A stretch of 64,000 bases of DNA from Juglans regia (Eukaryota; Streptophyta; Magnoliopsida; Fagales; Juglandaceae), in NCBI RefSeq assembly GCF_001411555.2, contig NC_049912.1:17158341-17222340 (forward strand), given 5' to 3'. Below the pieces are notes generated by a model. That model had not been told where the DNA came from, did no database searches, and worked only from the letters and a program-made list of their open reading frames with translations. Position numbers and translations under genes: made by a program. How positions within the stretch are numbered: the stretch's first letter is position 1; each line of letters begins with the position of its first letter. Shown here one piece after another: positions 1 through 12,616 of this stretch.

Positions 1-1342
1 AAGCATCCAGCTGGTCTGAAATCCATATCATCGCCCAAATGTTAGGCCATACTATTACAAGTGGTTTCAACTTATATCCTGACTCGAACTCCTAACCTCA
101 AATTCATAAAATATCAGTTTGTACTAATTGAACTACCACCTTGATGGGCTCCACGATCCTATCCCAACCCTCCCTGTCCGGTTTGGGATAAGATAATGGA
201 AAATAGGATCCAAAGAATTCACACATATCTAATATATTTTGCTGCGAATTGAACAATATAGTTAAATCTAGCTCGCAAGAAAGCCAACTAGAAATTTGAT
301 CCATACTGTTTCGGTCACTAGAAAAAAGACGCCAAAATTCAAAGCTTACAACAAGAGGGAGAGTGCAAGAAAAAGGCTACCACGTCAAAAACATCAATAA
401 TAAAATAATAGTAAAAAATAAATGGACATGAGTTGTATTTACTAGTCATATTTTATCAGTTAAAATAGCCAACAATAAAATTACTGTTTATTTAACTAAT
501 TTGATATCTAATATATTTTGAACTCTCTGGCCAAACTTTAGCTTAATTTTAACTTTGTTTAACTCAGTACTACAAGCGCTCTAACTCATAAAATTATTTG
601 GATTTAAAAATATTTTACTCTTTATTCTCTTTCATCCATTCAGCCATTTTCTTCTTACCCCTCCAATATCTCTTATTCTTTCTTTTAAATTTTTATTTGG
701 CTTGTTTTTATCCTTTTGAGTGTGGCCATTGCATTAGGATAGAAGATATATATTGCAAATATTGAAACATCTGGGAATATTATAAATATATGAAATTAGA
801 GGATATATTTAAAATGGATAAAAAAAGAGAAATTTTAGTTCCGAAATAAATTTCATTAAAATAAAGTTACAAACTAATAGACCATGCGAGATTGTAAAAT
901 TTTTTTATAGTATAAGGTAGATGTAACATATCAGACCTAGTCACATCAATTTAAAATTTTTTCCTGAACGGCCTAGCACTTTACCTAAAGGAAAGAATAA
1001 AAAGTATTTAAATAATATAAAAATAGAAAAAGATAAATTGATGTAAAACACATTACAAAATAGTGTTCATTGATGTTTGGATATAGCTGTCTTTATAACT
1101 AGTTTTATGTACATATGGTAATGAAATAATAATATTCTTCTTATCAGAAATTAAAGAAAAAATAGAGAAGTGTTCCAGTGGATGGTTGGGCAGCTTAGAC
1201 CTACCATTTTAAATTTCAGTGCTCAAAGTTGGCAAATTAAGAAATCTAGGATTGGCAGCCATTCTCTTTGGAAATGGAAGGGGTGTGGCTGGAGACTGGA
1301 GAGTGGAGAGGTGTGTGGGGGGTGGTACTCTTGGTACTCTTA
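1..1342. other. AT-rich non-coding DNA
   Basis: No coding region, RNA gene or clear element end is visible. Open frames are short and have no recognisable motif. The stretch 1170-1342 is slightly GC-richer and purine-rich (ggagactggagagtggagag) but has no supported function. Confidence 0.6.
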
Positions 1343-1350
1343 CTCAGGAT

Positions 1351-2060
1351 TAGGGGTGTAAATTTAAACCGAAAAATCGGACTGGACCGAACAGGACCGG
1401 TTGGTCCAGTTTTGAACCGGTCCAATCCGGAATCGGTTCCTATATTATAAAAATCGGCCGGAACCGGTCCGGTTTCGGTTCCATAGTTTCCAAAACCGGA
1501 CCAGACCGAACCAGACTGGTTGGAAAATATATATATAAAAATTAATTTGATATATTATACAAAATATTTATATATATAAGTTTTATATATAATATATAAT
1601 AATATATTAAATTTTTATATATAATATATAATTATATATCATATATGAAATAATTTGATATTATAATTTATAAATTATAACATAAAATGTTAATCTTAAA
1701 TATGAACCTTTGTAATTTGTTTAATCATATGTTATTAATATAATTATATATTAGATAATGTTATTATAATTTAAAAAATAAAAATTTAATTGATCATATG
1801 CTTTAAACATAATATATATATATATATTAAATTATTAATAATATTTTATCATAAGAAGTAACATTTTATTATATGTTTTTTACATTTTTAAAAACTGAAA
1901 AATCAGACCGGACCAGACCGAAAACCGGTAAAACCGGATGTACCGGTTTTAGAAGGGTAATCGGGGCGTAATTGGTTTTGAAAAATGAAAAATTGGTACA
2001 TACCGGTTCGGTCCTAGATTTTGTCCAAAACCGGATTGGACCGAACCGATTACACCCCTA
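1351..2060. mobile_element. hAT-type MITE
   Basis: The ends are inverted repeats: taggggtgtaaa at the left and ttacaccccta at the right. They are flanked by near-identical 8-bp target-site duplications, ctcaggat (1343-1350) and ctcagaat (2061-2068). An 8-bp duplication with TAGGG-type ends is the signature of the hAT superfamily. Both subterminal regions are packed with short accggtcc / ggaccgaacc repeats in both orientations, which suggests transposase binding sites. The core is almost pure AT and has no coding capacity, so the copy is non-autonomous. It closely resembles the copy at 62517-63203. Confidence 0.88.
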
Positions 2061-2212
2061 CTCAGAATATCCATACAGCCATGCATGCAACAATTTCCAC
2101 AGTAGCAACCCCACCATCACACCCATGTACAGTACTTGTGAGCCCCGAGGATCATCTTATCATTAATATACTGGACATATATGCTAGCACTTATTCTCGA
2201 TTGATAATATAG

Positions 2213-2404
2213 TTCAAATGAGATAAGATGATATGAGATGAGATATTTTGTTAAAAGTTCAATAAAATATTATTATAATATAATTTTTATTTTAAAATTT
2301 AAAAAAGTTGAATTATTTATTATATTTTATGTGAGAGTTTAGGAAAATTATAATGATTAGATGAGATGAGATGAGATTGTTTGATTTTGTTCAACCAAAC
2401 TAGC
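2213..2404. mobile_element. Tourist-like MITE remnant (gatgagatgag type)
   Basis: The segment starts gttcaaatgagataagatg and ends with gatgagatgagatgag followed by ttgttcaaccaaac. Its body (aaaagttcaataaaatatt, aaaagttgaattatttatt) matches the better preserved copies at 35391-35803 and 39420-39639. The ends are too worn for a target-site duplication to be certain. It has no coding capacity. Confidence 0.55.
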
Positions 2405-3126
2405 CTAGTTTACACAATATAAGAAAATTGTTGTTATTTATTTTTTATTTTTGTCAAAATGAGCATATTTTCGTCACAAATAATTATTTTCATCACAAAA
2501 AACTCGTCATAAATATTCATTTTTCTTATAGTGACAAATTAGTCAGATGGTTTAATTTGATACGTCAAATCTATTTTGTAATAAAAAAAGACTTTATAAT
2601 TTTAAGTAGTGTGTATTATGGTACATCAATTTGTAAGTTTTGTTATAAAATTTCTTTACCTACCGAACATTTCTCATTCTTATTATCTCTTCCTATCACA
2701 ATGATTGAGAATTTGAGAGCACTATCCTTGACATGGGATCTCCATACCCCATAATTCATGAACCTATCCTTCTCTAGTACTTAGTTATAAAGTTATTATC
2801 CCTTCCTGCAAGCTGCCACTTCTAGATCTATTAAATTATGAATCGACATCTTTTAACTATACTTTCTAAGGGATGGTTAGTCCAAGTCCAAGATGTGGAA
2901 CAACAAAGTTTGATTTTGAAAAACATTATCGTTATGAAAACCATACACGTACGTAGTAGAAGAATTACATATGGGATGCTATATATTATTGATAATATTT
3001 GCGACAAGAATGAATCGGCCTAAGTTTAGAATGATCGACTCATTTAATCCAATTCATATAATAAAGAAGGTAAATCAAGTGTAAAAATTAGTAGGTATGA
3101 GATGATTAATATTAGTGAAATGATAA

Positions 3127-3271
3127 TTGCAGTCGTGAGTGTATAAGCGCCGCACAATCATTTTGAAAAAAATAAATAAATACGGGACCCACTTGAAAAA
3201 AAAAATTTAATAGTGGATCTCATTTTTTTTTCAAAACGACTGCACGACATTTGCATACTCTACGACTACAT
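3127..3271. mobile_element. Short fold-back MITE
   Basis: The left arm (gcagtcgtgagtgtataagc ... tcattttgaaaaaa) is imperfectly complementary to the right arm (ttttcaaaacgactgcac ... actctacgactac), so the segment folds into one long hairpin around an A-rich loop. It has no coding capacity. A half copy seems to lie near 12288-12365. The superfamily cannot be assigned because no clear target-site duplication is visible. Confidence 0.5.
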
Positions 3272-4084
3272 ATAGTATTACGCTTAATGTTAAATCCGGC
3301 CATACACCTAAATAAGTGATCTACCCATTAATTTAAAGCAATTGATGTGAAGGGCTCATGTGTTTAATCGAATCCGGAGAGGAGTTGTAAATCTTGTTAT
3401 ACAAATAAATAAGCACATTTTTGTGGGCGTATTAAAACGTTGGAGGACACAATTTTTTATGGTATCCTATTAATTATAAATTAGTATCTAAGATTCCCCT
3501 TCCTATTCCTAATTGAATGATGTAATGGAATAACTATTTATTTGTGCTAAGGTATTTCCTACGAAAATAACTATTTCTTATTAAAATGAGTTTGTTTTCA
3601 TCGCAAATAGTCATTCTCATCGTAAATAATCCGTTACAAATACTCGTTTTTCTTGTAGTTATATATATATATATATATATATCGATCATTGAAATTCAAT
3701 ATGTATATATCTAGCTAATCCATAACAAAGCATGCTTAATCCCTTATTGCACAATGATAACCTTTGCAAAAACAGATATTTAAGGCTATTTGAACTTTTT
3801 GTATTGGGTTCTTCAAAATTCTATGCTAGAAATAGTGAAAAAGTAGAAAATCGACGATCAAACGGCCAAATTAATCCTTAATTTAGTGATCAGATAAAAT
3901 TATTACAAACAAGAAGGAAATAGATCACACTACCTAAATAACTCAAAAATCAAAACAAAACACATTATACTACATATGATTCCATCTTGGAATACAAAGA
4001 ATATTCCTGATTTCAAACCACAACTCTATTTATTGATAGAGTTCCCAACTACATTTAACAAATGGAAATACTCTAATTACAAAG

Positions 4085-4230
4085 AGATTACACAAAAACA
4101 ATCTCATAAACTAATGTGACTTAATGTGGTTCGTCAGATTATAAAATTATTTTTATTGTAAAGTAAATTTAACGAATCACATGAAGCCACATCAATTTTT
4201 AAGATTACTTTTGTATAATTCATTTGTGGA
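4085..4230. mobile_element. Fold-back MITE, recurrent family
   Basis: The left arm (acaatctcataaactaatgt, then gtggttcgtcag) pairs with the right arm (aatcacatgaagccacatca, then attacttttgtataattc). The same hairpin with the same loop (ttattgtaaa) recurs at 12617-12776 and, partly, at about 13885-14030 and 15125-15265, so it is a repeat family. It has no coding capacity. Confidence 0.6.
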
Positions 4231-5121
4231 TGTAGTAGTACTCTTTAATAAATGACAGAAGTGGAGCCAACCAATTTCTTTTTGGGTACATGAAATGTCT
4301 CAAGTACCCATGCCATCTTGCATCAAACTAGTGTTAATATCACCAATGAAGAATATCTAGCTAGCTCACCCCTAACCCCAAACAAAAGGGTTTCAGAAAA
4401 AGGATTCGTAGGCATCATAATTAATCACATCATTTACGTCGTACATATTGAATAATATATTATATAGTCCCATTAATTAATATTACTTCCCCAAAATTTT
4501 ATTTTCCATTAATTTTAAACTAACCAATATCTCTACCATAATTATAATATAAATATCTGCAAACGAAAAATGCAAAGGAATTTTCATTTGATTCTTTGTG
4601 GACTACAGTACCTAATTAATTAGAAAATATTAATTCGGACTGTAGTTTAAGATGGTAATTAAACGCAGATCAACTGAACATTCTTTAGGTACTATATATA
4701 ATGTCCAGCTGCCAACCAATTAATTGACTGTTTCCTAGGCTTTAACAAGAGGCTTATTATGCGATGATCAATGGCCGGTGACCATTTTAAATTATCTTGA
4801 CTATTAATATTATCTAAACTGAATCGCGTATATATAGTGCATATTTTAATATTGGCTGGAAGCAATTAATTATTGACTAAATGTTGAATTGTCAATCCCT
4901 ACAACACCACACTTTTTTTTTTTATGTTTTTTTTTTCCCTTTTTACTATAATAAGTATGTGGTATATAGATGATAAATAAAACAACTCAATTAGTTTAGT
5001 AGAAAAAAAATTGAAATATGATGTGGGATGATGAGTAGCATAAGCCATAGTTAAAATGATGGCACTACCAGCTAGGTCATTCTATGGCCAAATTTTGGTA
5101 CAGTTAATATGCTATTTGTAT

Positions 5122-5837
5122 TAGGGGTGGTGGTCATTCGTCTTTGTGGGTCATGTTCGTGTTGTATCAAGTCATGAGCATTTAACTATATAGGTTAACT
5201 CGAACTCGATCCGTTAAGTTAAACGTGTCAAACTTTCAAACCCTAACACTATCTATTTAAATAATAGGTCGTGTCATGTCACCCATTTTGACCCGTTTAA
5301 TAATTAATTAAAAATAAGTCAATACAACACTACTCATTTCAACTCATTTCATGTAAATAGGTTATTAAACTAACACGCATAATCCATTTGATCCAATTAA
5401 CATAATTTCACATAAACTTTAAAATCTATATTTATTAGTAGTCATAATATCTAAAATAACAAATAAAACTACTTACTAACAAAAAATAGTAATATTTTTC
5501 AAAATTTAACCTATAATAAAACCAATTACAAATCCAACAATAACAAATTGAGTATAGGTCTAGAGTTATACTTCCAACAATAAAAATATAAGTATATTGA
5601 GAAATATCAATATTATAATTCGAACAATAAAATTTTAATTTTGAAATAAAATTTAAAAAAGATTATTGAGGGCTGATTTCGGGTTAAGTAGGTTAATTAG
5701 CTATTGACCCGTTTATTAATAATGTATTAACGGATCAACCTGTTTGGACCCAAACCCATTTATATAATTAAAACCCAAACCTACTAATTTTATCTTAAGT
5801 TCACGGATCGTGTCACATATGACATATACCACCCCTA
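5122..5837. mobile_element. hAT-type MITE
   Basis: The ends are taggggtggt and accaccccta, flanked by 8-bp target-site duplications atttgtat (5114-5121) and atttatat (5838-5845), a 7 of 8 match. The interior is AT-rich with subterminal copies of 'gacccgttta', 'acccaaaccc' and related words, and has no ORF. It is a different family from the copy at 1351-2060 but has the same terminal logic. Confidence 0.85.
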
Positions 5838-5845
5838 ATTTATAT

Positions 5846-6324
5846 GTCTAATATGCCAACACACTACTTATTGTAGAGACTTTTTAGTTATAAAAGCCTT
5901 AAAAACTCTAGTACTTATTAATTGATGTGGCATTTCTCAAAATCTTCCACACGCATTACCGGTGTTTCAAAATATAGACTTGCAGATATAGCTTTCGATG
6001 CAAAAATGATATATGCAAAACTATTATACAAGTCTTATTACACAACTATCTAATAAGGAGAAGTGCTACATCTATAAAAAGATTTCATAAAATGAAACTT
6101 ATAAAATGATGTAGTTTTACGTAATACGTTATATTTACTTTCCAATAAAAGTAACATTTATACAATCATTTATACCATATTAAACCACGTCAGTTTGTGA
6201 GTTATATTTGTTCAGGCTAAAGTATTTCTCTAGTAAATATTATTATTTTTTAAAATTATTTATTATTTGACTTTGATGGGTTTGGATCAAAATTATAATA
6301 ATATTTTATTAAAAAGACGATATA
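5846..6324. other. Non-coding DNA between two transposons
   Basis: No gene is visible. Around 6062-6212 there is a partial match to the recurrent fold-back MITE (gatgtagttttacgtaatac, then aaccacgtcagtttgtgag), too eroded for exact ends. Confidence 0.45.
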
Positions 6325-7913
6325 CACTACAACATAATTGTATTTTATAAGTGACGGTTGGAAAATTGTGACAGTCCTCAAACCGTCATTAAAAAGTATT
6401 TTCTACGATGATTTCTGGAGTCACTAAAGATAGATGAGATTTTTTTGACGTTTGAACGGAGGGAAAATTTACGTTCGAACATTGTGGCTACTTACGTGCG
6501 AATGTGAAATGTTTTGGCGCCAATGTTCGAACGTTAATTGTAAATTTAAATTAAATATGACTTTAATTTAAAAATTATGTGGTTTTTATAGTGCATAATT
6601 TGTGAACAAGTCTAAAAAATTATAATATATATTTATATACATACAATTTGAAAAATATAATTATATATTTATATATATAAATATATTTATGTTTATATAT
6701 AATATATATTTATGTTTATATATATTTGAAGTGCAGCGATTTAGTATTTGAAGTGCAGTCAGCTTCTGGGAAATTCTCTCATAGTGACATAGACATTCAC
6801 GCAAGTGCTCGAGCCACAGTCTAGTATGGAAAGAAGTTTAGAACGATCTTTCAAGCATTTTGGTTCATCCTCCTCAACCTCATCGACTTCACAAATTAAT
6901 AATCTTACAAAAAATGTAGAAGTTGCACAGCGCGAGAATTAGTATACGAGGTCAAGATAGAAAGAGTTAGAGTCTCTCTTAGAGCGACAATCTCATTTAG
7001 AGACGTGTTTGTAGGACCAACAGAGAGACCAAAAGGAAAGAATAAGCAGTGAATTTCTAAGAACAAGTGCAATGGGAGATGATGGTGCAAATAAAGCGTG
7101 TTATGTCTAGGAACTGAATCGCAGTGGGTGAGGAAAAAAGAAGAAATTAATTTTATCAATTTTATCAGTGTATATAACTTTTAATATCTAATTTTGAAAC
7201 TTTATAAGATATTATTAGTTGTTAAATGATGGTGTGTAATATGATACAATTTATATGTTTTTTAATTTTATGAAATTAGTATTTTTGATTTATATGTTTG
7301 AATGTAAATAAAAAACGTTCGAACGTAATTACACAAGATTATAACATAACATTCGAATGTACTCACCCTCAAACGAACAAAACGTTCAAACAAACCTCCG
7401 AATGTACCACTTGCATTCGAACGCTTCTTCGTTAATATTTGAACTAACATCCTAACATTATACCCGTTAAATTCAAATATTGGTCCGTTAATGTTCGAAC
7501 GAAAATTCAAACGTTTATTGTAGTTAACGTTCAGACGTATAAACATTCAAACATAAATATGATACATTCGAACTATAATTAATGAACGTTAATTTCTGTT
7601 ATTCGAAAGCTAAGTGGTAGGGTTGATGTTTGAATGTTCGATTGGACGTTCGAATGTTACTTTCTGTGACAGTTCTCAACCGTTACATAAAAAGGGAACG
7701 TGTGAACGTCATACCAAACGGAACACCTCTAACCGTTACTAAAAATATTTTTAGTGATGATTCAACAGTAAACCATCACCAATTATTTTTTGTGACGCAC
7801 ATTAAGTGATGGTCGTGGTGACGTTTCAAACTGTCACCAAATATCTTTAGTGATGTTTTGGTTATTTTCTGTGACAGTTTTGTTTGTCATAAAAGATAAA
7901 TTGTGTTGTAGTG
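6325..7913 (+). mobile_element. CACTA (En/Spm-type) transposon, internally deleted
   Basis: The termini are cactacaacataattgt and acaattt-type sequence ending gttgtagtg, the diagnostic CACTA inverted repeat. Just inside both ends are repeats of 'gtgacggtt' / 'gtgacagtt' in inverted orientation. The 3-bp flanks (ata, gta) agree at only two positions. At 1.6 kb the copy is far shorter than an autonomous CACTA element (usually over 5 kb) and keeps only a scrap of coding sequence. The interior holds many copies of a palindromic word centred on TTCGAA, described as a finding. Confidence 0.85.
6826..7110 (+). pseudogene. Possible C-terminal scrap of a CACTA transposase
   Basis: Reading from the ATG at 6826 gives a serine-rich then charged, coiled-coil-like stretch (MERSLERSFKHFGSSSS, then NNLTKNVEVAQRE). 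An in-frame stop follows, and a further E/R/Q-rich stretch can be read with another stop. Plant CACTA transposases of the Ptta/En/Spm family often end in such a tail, and the position inside a CACTA element fits. No catalytic residues are left. The assignment rests on context more than on similarity. Confidence 0.4.
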
Positions 7914-8554
7914 GTATGTATATATAATACATGGGTAATAGTTGTGTTCCTATCACTTCTCTTAAATAGATATATTTTACAATGAAACTGGTCGATTTTG
8001 GAATATATATACACATTAAGTACCTTTAAATTAATGTAGATACGAAATGGGCTGAGTTCACATCAAAGGAAATTTCGGGCTCATATATATTTGCTTAGAA
8101 CTGGCATGAATTTATTAATTCTGACATTAACACCGCAAATATTGGGGGAATCCATGGAAGCATGATGCATGCAGCAGGCCGGATAATGTCACACACGTAC
8201 TTCATATATATATATATATATATATATACCAAGGCATGACTTTGTTTTTTGGCTCCCACTTCATATATATATATATATATATTATATATTATATATATAT
8301 GCAGTATTTTCTTTAATCTCTCCTCAGTACGTTCCCTCATTTCTTCCCTAATTTCGCAGCTAACAAAGTTGACTAATTTAATTAACATCATGTGTGGCTG
8401 GCCAAGGAAAAACAATTCATGCATATAGATTTAATTAATACTTAAAAAAAATACTGAATTAATCTAATTAATCTCAATTTCAAGGTGGAACAAAATATTG
8501 TCGGTGATTTAAATATTACATGAATTAGTTTATTAGACTCGAGGACGTTGGCCA

Positions 8555-8598
<44 letters not shown>

Positions 8599-8850
8599 GA
8601 ATTTATTAGAGATTGAGAGGTGCGTATACAGGAGACAGAAAGTCAAATAATCAACGTTATTGATCTATCATTTTCAAGAATTCATTTCAATGGCTCTTTA
8701 ATTGACTTGCATCTATATATTATAAATTTATATTAATGTCTTCTCTATCCTAGAGATAACCCCATCGTCATGATCATGAGGAGGAGCTAAAGCAGCTTAG
8801 AGCGACAATTTTAATGATCATGCGTACTATATATACATATGGAAAATATT
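7914..8850. other. Non-coding DNA with AT and AG microsatellites
   Basis: This stretch contains (AT)n tracts at 8204-8228 and 8262-8300 and a compound (AT)n(AG)n tract at 8555-8598. Two of the AT tracts are preceded by the same word (acttcatatat), about 58 bp apart, suggesting a small local duplication. No gene is seen. Confidence 0.55.
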
Positions 8851-9236
8851 AGAGCTCCCGCTGGAGCTCTAGTGTATTTTTTTATATGTATTTTTTAATT
8901 TTTTTTTTATATAGATGTTTTTAATGATTTTAAATATTTTTAAAAAATAAAAAAATTTATAATATTATTAAATAATACTTGCTTAATCACGAAGTAAAAT
9001 ATAAAATATTTTTATATGATTTTTTATTTTACTTCGTGATTAAGGAAGTATTTTTTAATAATTTTTTTTTTACTTCTTGATTAAGAAAGTGTTTTTAATA
9101 ATGTTTTAAATTTATTTTATTTTTTAAAAAATATTAAAAAATATTAAAAAAAATTATATAAAAAACAACTTAAAAAAAACACATATAAAAATACACTACA
9201 GCCCCAGCGGGAGCCCCCAGCGGGGGCTGTAGCACG
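8851..9236. mobile_element. MITE with GC-rich inverted termini
   Basis: The left end (agctcccgctggagctctag, then tgtatttttttatatgt) is complementary over about 40 bp to the right end (acatataaaaatacactaca, then gccccagcgggagc). The right end carries one extra copy of the cagcggggg unit. The AT-rich interior contains its own inverted pair (acttcgtgattaag near 8990, 9030 and 9070). There is no ORF. A Mutator-like or unclassified MITE is possible; a target-site duplication is not clear because the flanks are AT microsatellite. Confidence 0.7.
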
Positions 9237-9240
9237 ATCC

Positions 9241-9278
<38 letters not shown>
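9241..9278. repeat. AT microsatellite
   Basis: This is an uninterrupted TA/AT run with one imperfection at its left end, abutting the MITE at 8851-9236. Confidence 0.9.
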
Positions 9279-9281
<3 letters not shown>

Positions 9282-10524
9282 TTGTTAATAATTTATTTTT
9301 TTATTTTTATTCGTTTTGTTTTTATACTCGTAACTCAGGTCATCTTATCAAAATCTCTTTCCGAATGTAGTTGAGATCACGTACGTTAATTTATATTCCA
9401 AACATGCAATGATCAGCTCGTTGCCCGTTTACTTGATCAGCTGAACTACTCATAAATACATGTATTAGAGCTTATAATTGGAGAAACCCCAAGCTTTTTG
9501 ATATTTTTCTTGGTAGACATATATATATATTCTATTATAATAAGTGGTTATCTAACTGCTACAGTAATTTTTGTTACTTTTTCGTTAGTTTTCTTGTTTT
9601 TTCGTTTATATTATAATTAACTCTGTTACTTGTATACTTATCTAGAGAGAGAAACTCCAACTTCTCTCTAACAACTTCACACTTTCAAAATTAGCTTGAG
9701 GAGGCTGAGGGGGAGGACCCAACGCTCCCACCCCCCTCACCCCCTCCCTGTTTTGCCTTTTTTTGGTTTTGTTTTCCTTTTGTGTTTTATTAGATCTAAT
9801 AAAAGCAGAACACGTTCTAGTCTCCCCAGTCTCAACTCTTTCTTTCAGTCTCTGTTTCCTTTTGTTTTAGATCTGTTTTCTTTCTTAGCACCATTTGTCT
9901 CTTTCATTTCTGTATATCTTCGCATGGTGCCGCCGGTGCTGGGCTTGAGCTTTTGAGCTGCAAGAACCAAGAAACCCGCATGAGATGGTACCGGGATGGT
10001 GCTCATGCAATGGTGTCTTGTGTTGCTATACACTAGTCCAGTGGTGCGGTACGAAGGTCTTGTGCCGTGCGATGGTGCGATTTGTGCCATGTGCGGTGCG
10101 ATGTCGTGCGAAGGTGCATCTGTGCCGTGTGAAGGTGCGGTTTGTGTCGTGAAGGTGTGAGGATGTCGTGTGTTCATGCTCGTGCGATGGGTGGTTGTTT
10201 TTGTCCGATGGGTGCTCGTATGACCTTTGTTTGTGCGATGGGTGGGTGAAGCCAGGGCTGGGTGTGAGGGACGGTGGAGGAAGCTATTTTCGAAGCTTAG
10301 GTGGAGGCTACCAAAGTTTGCACGGAGGATGGGCGGCGAAACCCTAAGGCTATCCTCACACTTGCAAATAAGTTGGACTTTGTTTATTGTGTAGTGTACC
10401 TCTACTCTTTTCGTCTTTATGCATTAAATTATTCATTAATCAAGTTTTTTTTAACAAACCATATTCTTTTTATTACAAACATGTTTAACCCAACTAGGCA
10501 AACGTGCTTTGCATGTGCTCCTGA

Positions 10525-10526
<2 letters not shown>
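9279..10526. other. Non-coding DNA with a GTGC-rich imperfect minisatellite
   Basis: No gene is recognised. From about 10010 to 10230 short words such as gtgcgatg, gtgccgtg, gtgcggt and gaaggtgc recur irregularly. The stretch 9690-9960 is C/T-rich and resembles an untranslated leader, for example of an LTR element, but no LTR ends were found. Open frames here have simple-sequence composition and are not credible genes. Confidence 0.4.

Positions 10527-10580
<54 letters not shown>
10527..10580. repeat. (GT)27 microsatellite
   Basis: Fifty-four bases of perfect GT dinucleotide repeat. Such a long pure run is expected to be length-polymorphic and can adopt Z-form DNA. Confidence 0.97.
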
Positions 10581-10582
<2 letters not shown>

Positions 10583-12616
10583 TTTCAATTCTTAATGAAA
10601 TTTTTAACAAATTGCATGATGTCTTGTTCAAATAAAGTCATATTTTAAGGAAGTCGAGACTTTTGACCTTGCCATTGATCATCTGATCCACGCACATCGA
10701 GTAAAATATTATTTCACAAACTGCTGATCATTCGGCTTTATGATCATGCCTATGTCGACCATCAAGTAAGAGCTCTTAAGAGCTACATTTTGCTTTTATT
10801 TCTTGATTGTTCACAGCACAAATGACTCAACTTACATGAGAATAAAGATAGATGATAATGATAAAGACTTAGAGATATTAATATCACTCTACGAGATATT
10901 CTAATTAAACACAAGGGAGAATATCAAATCTAATGACATGAAAGCATTCAAATCTATTATACTCTAACATCCGCCTCAAACTCAAGCTGGATCCAAATGC
11001 CTAAATTAGCTGAGTTCGAAATCTAAATGTTTTTTAATTTTAGAATGACTTGGTGCGATAATACAAATTAAAGGCATGAATTTGACCTTTATATCCGTTG
11101 ATTGATCTTTGATATGATGATAGAAGTAGTATAGGTGCTAGAGTGCCGCGACTTAGATGAAGTGGCGGCTGAATATGGTGAGACAGTTGTGGATTATCAA
11201 ATTTGGAGCTATGACCAATCGTATGATTTGGTGCAATGGCCAGAAATGGTTGATAATTGGACAATAGACAATGGGCAAAAGCCAACAAGGGACTAACAAT
11301 ATGCAAAAAGAGTGGCTCAATACTAACATAAAATCATGCTACTAACGATAGGCTGAAAGACTCAACTACAAATACAAATGGGTTGAACACAGCATTGGTC
11401 AACTAACAGGACAAAAAATAGAAGGCCAGCAAAAACAATGGGCTTTGGGCTTCAACCCATGCTCATAATAGGACGATTCTGCCAATAAATAACCGAATTA
11501 AGCCGGCATGTGCTGGCTCCTGATAAGCCTTTTGTTCTTGATTTTCTTTCCATTTTGCAAATCTGTGAATAGGATTTAATGCTAATTATCATTTTAATTT
11601 TTATTATTTTTTTATTATTTTATAATATGATATTAAATTATTAGAGATTATTTATTATATTTTATTTATAAACTTATCATTTAATATCAAATCATAAAAT
11701 CATAAAATGATAATAAAAAAATATCAGATGATGAATAAATTTTTTCTACCTAAGAAAAAGTGTAAGACAATGCTAGACAGACATTGATTTGATAATATGG
11801 TTGAAATGATGGTGCGAGCAAGATGACGCCAAGAAAGATTTGAATATATAGAGAAAAATGACAGAATCGAGCCGGGTGGTAACTAAGGCCGGTTCCAATA
11901 ATATTTTGTAATACAATTGTAACTGAAAAAAAAAGGGAAGACAGAGAGAAAATAAAACAAAGAATTCTTTGGTGGCCTGTTCAACATTACAATATGAAAA
12001 ATGTTAATTGTATTTATAAAAAATTTACTTCTTCATGTGTTAATTATTGATATATTGAAAATTATGAAATTTGAAATTTATAATTGAATTTAAAAAAAAA
12101 ATTGACAAAATGAGTCTTGTATGTAAAAGTGTAAGTGAAAATTATAAGTACATGTAGCACTATTCTTACAATATATATTATATATACCAGTATTCACCAC
12201 TGGGTAAGAGCCCAATGGCTTGATTTGCTCATATTTTCTTTATAATTATTTCAGTAAAAATAACTAGTATTTTTTTTTATAGAGAAATGGTATTTGCGGT
12301 CTTAACGTGTGCAAGCACCGTCATTCCTTTGAAAAAAAGTGGGTGCATCTTAAGACTATATCTAACATTACTCATTTTTATAGAAGAATTGAGATATATA
12401 TATATGAGAATAATAAGAATGTAAAGATGATATCACTATATAGGTTATAATGGGTTTATTATAAATCAAATCTTTTCTATATGGAAAGGAAAAGAACAAA
12501 TCTAAAGATATTCTAAATTTGCCACGTAATATTAATGCACATTTTATTACACAGAATGAGCAAGATATGGAATTGTCAATCGTAAGGGGAAGATATATAG
12601 AAGAGGAGAAATGATT
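10581..12616. other. Non-coding DNA
   Basis: Nothing supports a gene. The phrase at 10960-10985 (atccgcctcaaactcaagc) resembles the tail of a Copia element reading into its 3' LTR (plants often show 'ctaacatccgcctcaaactc'), but no LTR pair was found. The region 12288-12365 is a possible half copy of the fold-back MITE at 3127. Confidence 0.4.

Larger units (their letters stand above)
2405..5113. other. AT-rich non-coding DNA between MITEs
   Basis: Apart from the two fold-back MITEs listed separately (3127-3271, 4085-4230) and an (AT)11 tract at 3661-3682, nothing here supports a gene. The segments 2455-2530 and 3590-3655 share a degenerate phrase (cgtcacaaataattattttcatcac and relatives), so an older dispersed repeat may be present. 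A run of T lies at 4912-4936. Confidence 0.5.

Noticed and set aside
9696..10177. Candidate proteins in the C/T-rich and GTGC-rich region
   Set aside because: Composition is simple-sequence on both strands, and no motif or splice-compatible structure was seen.
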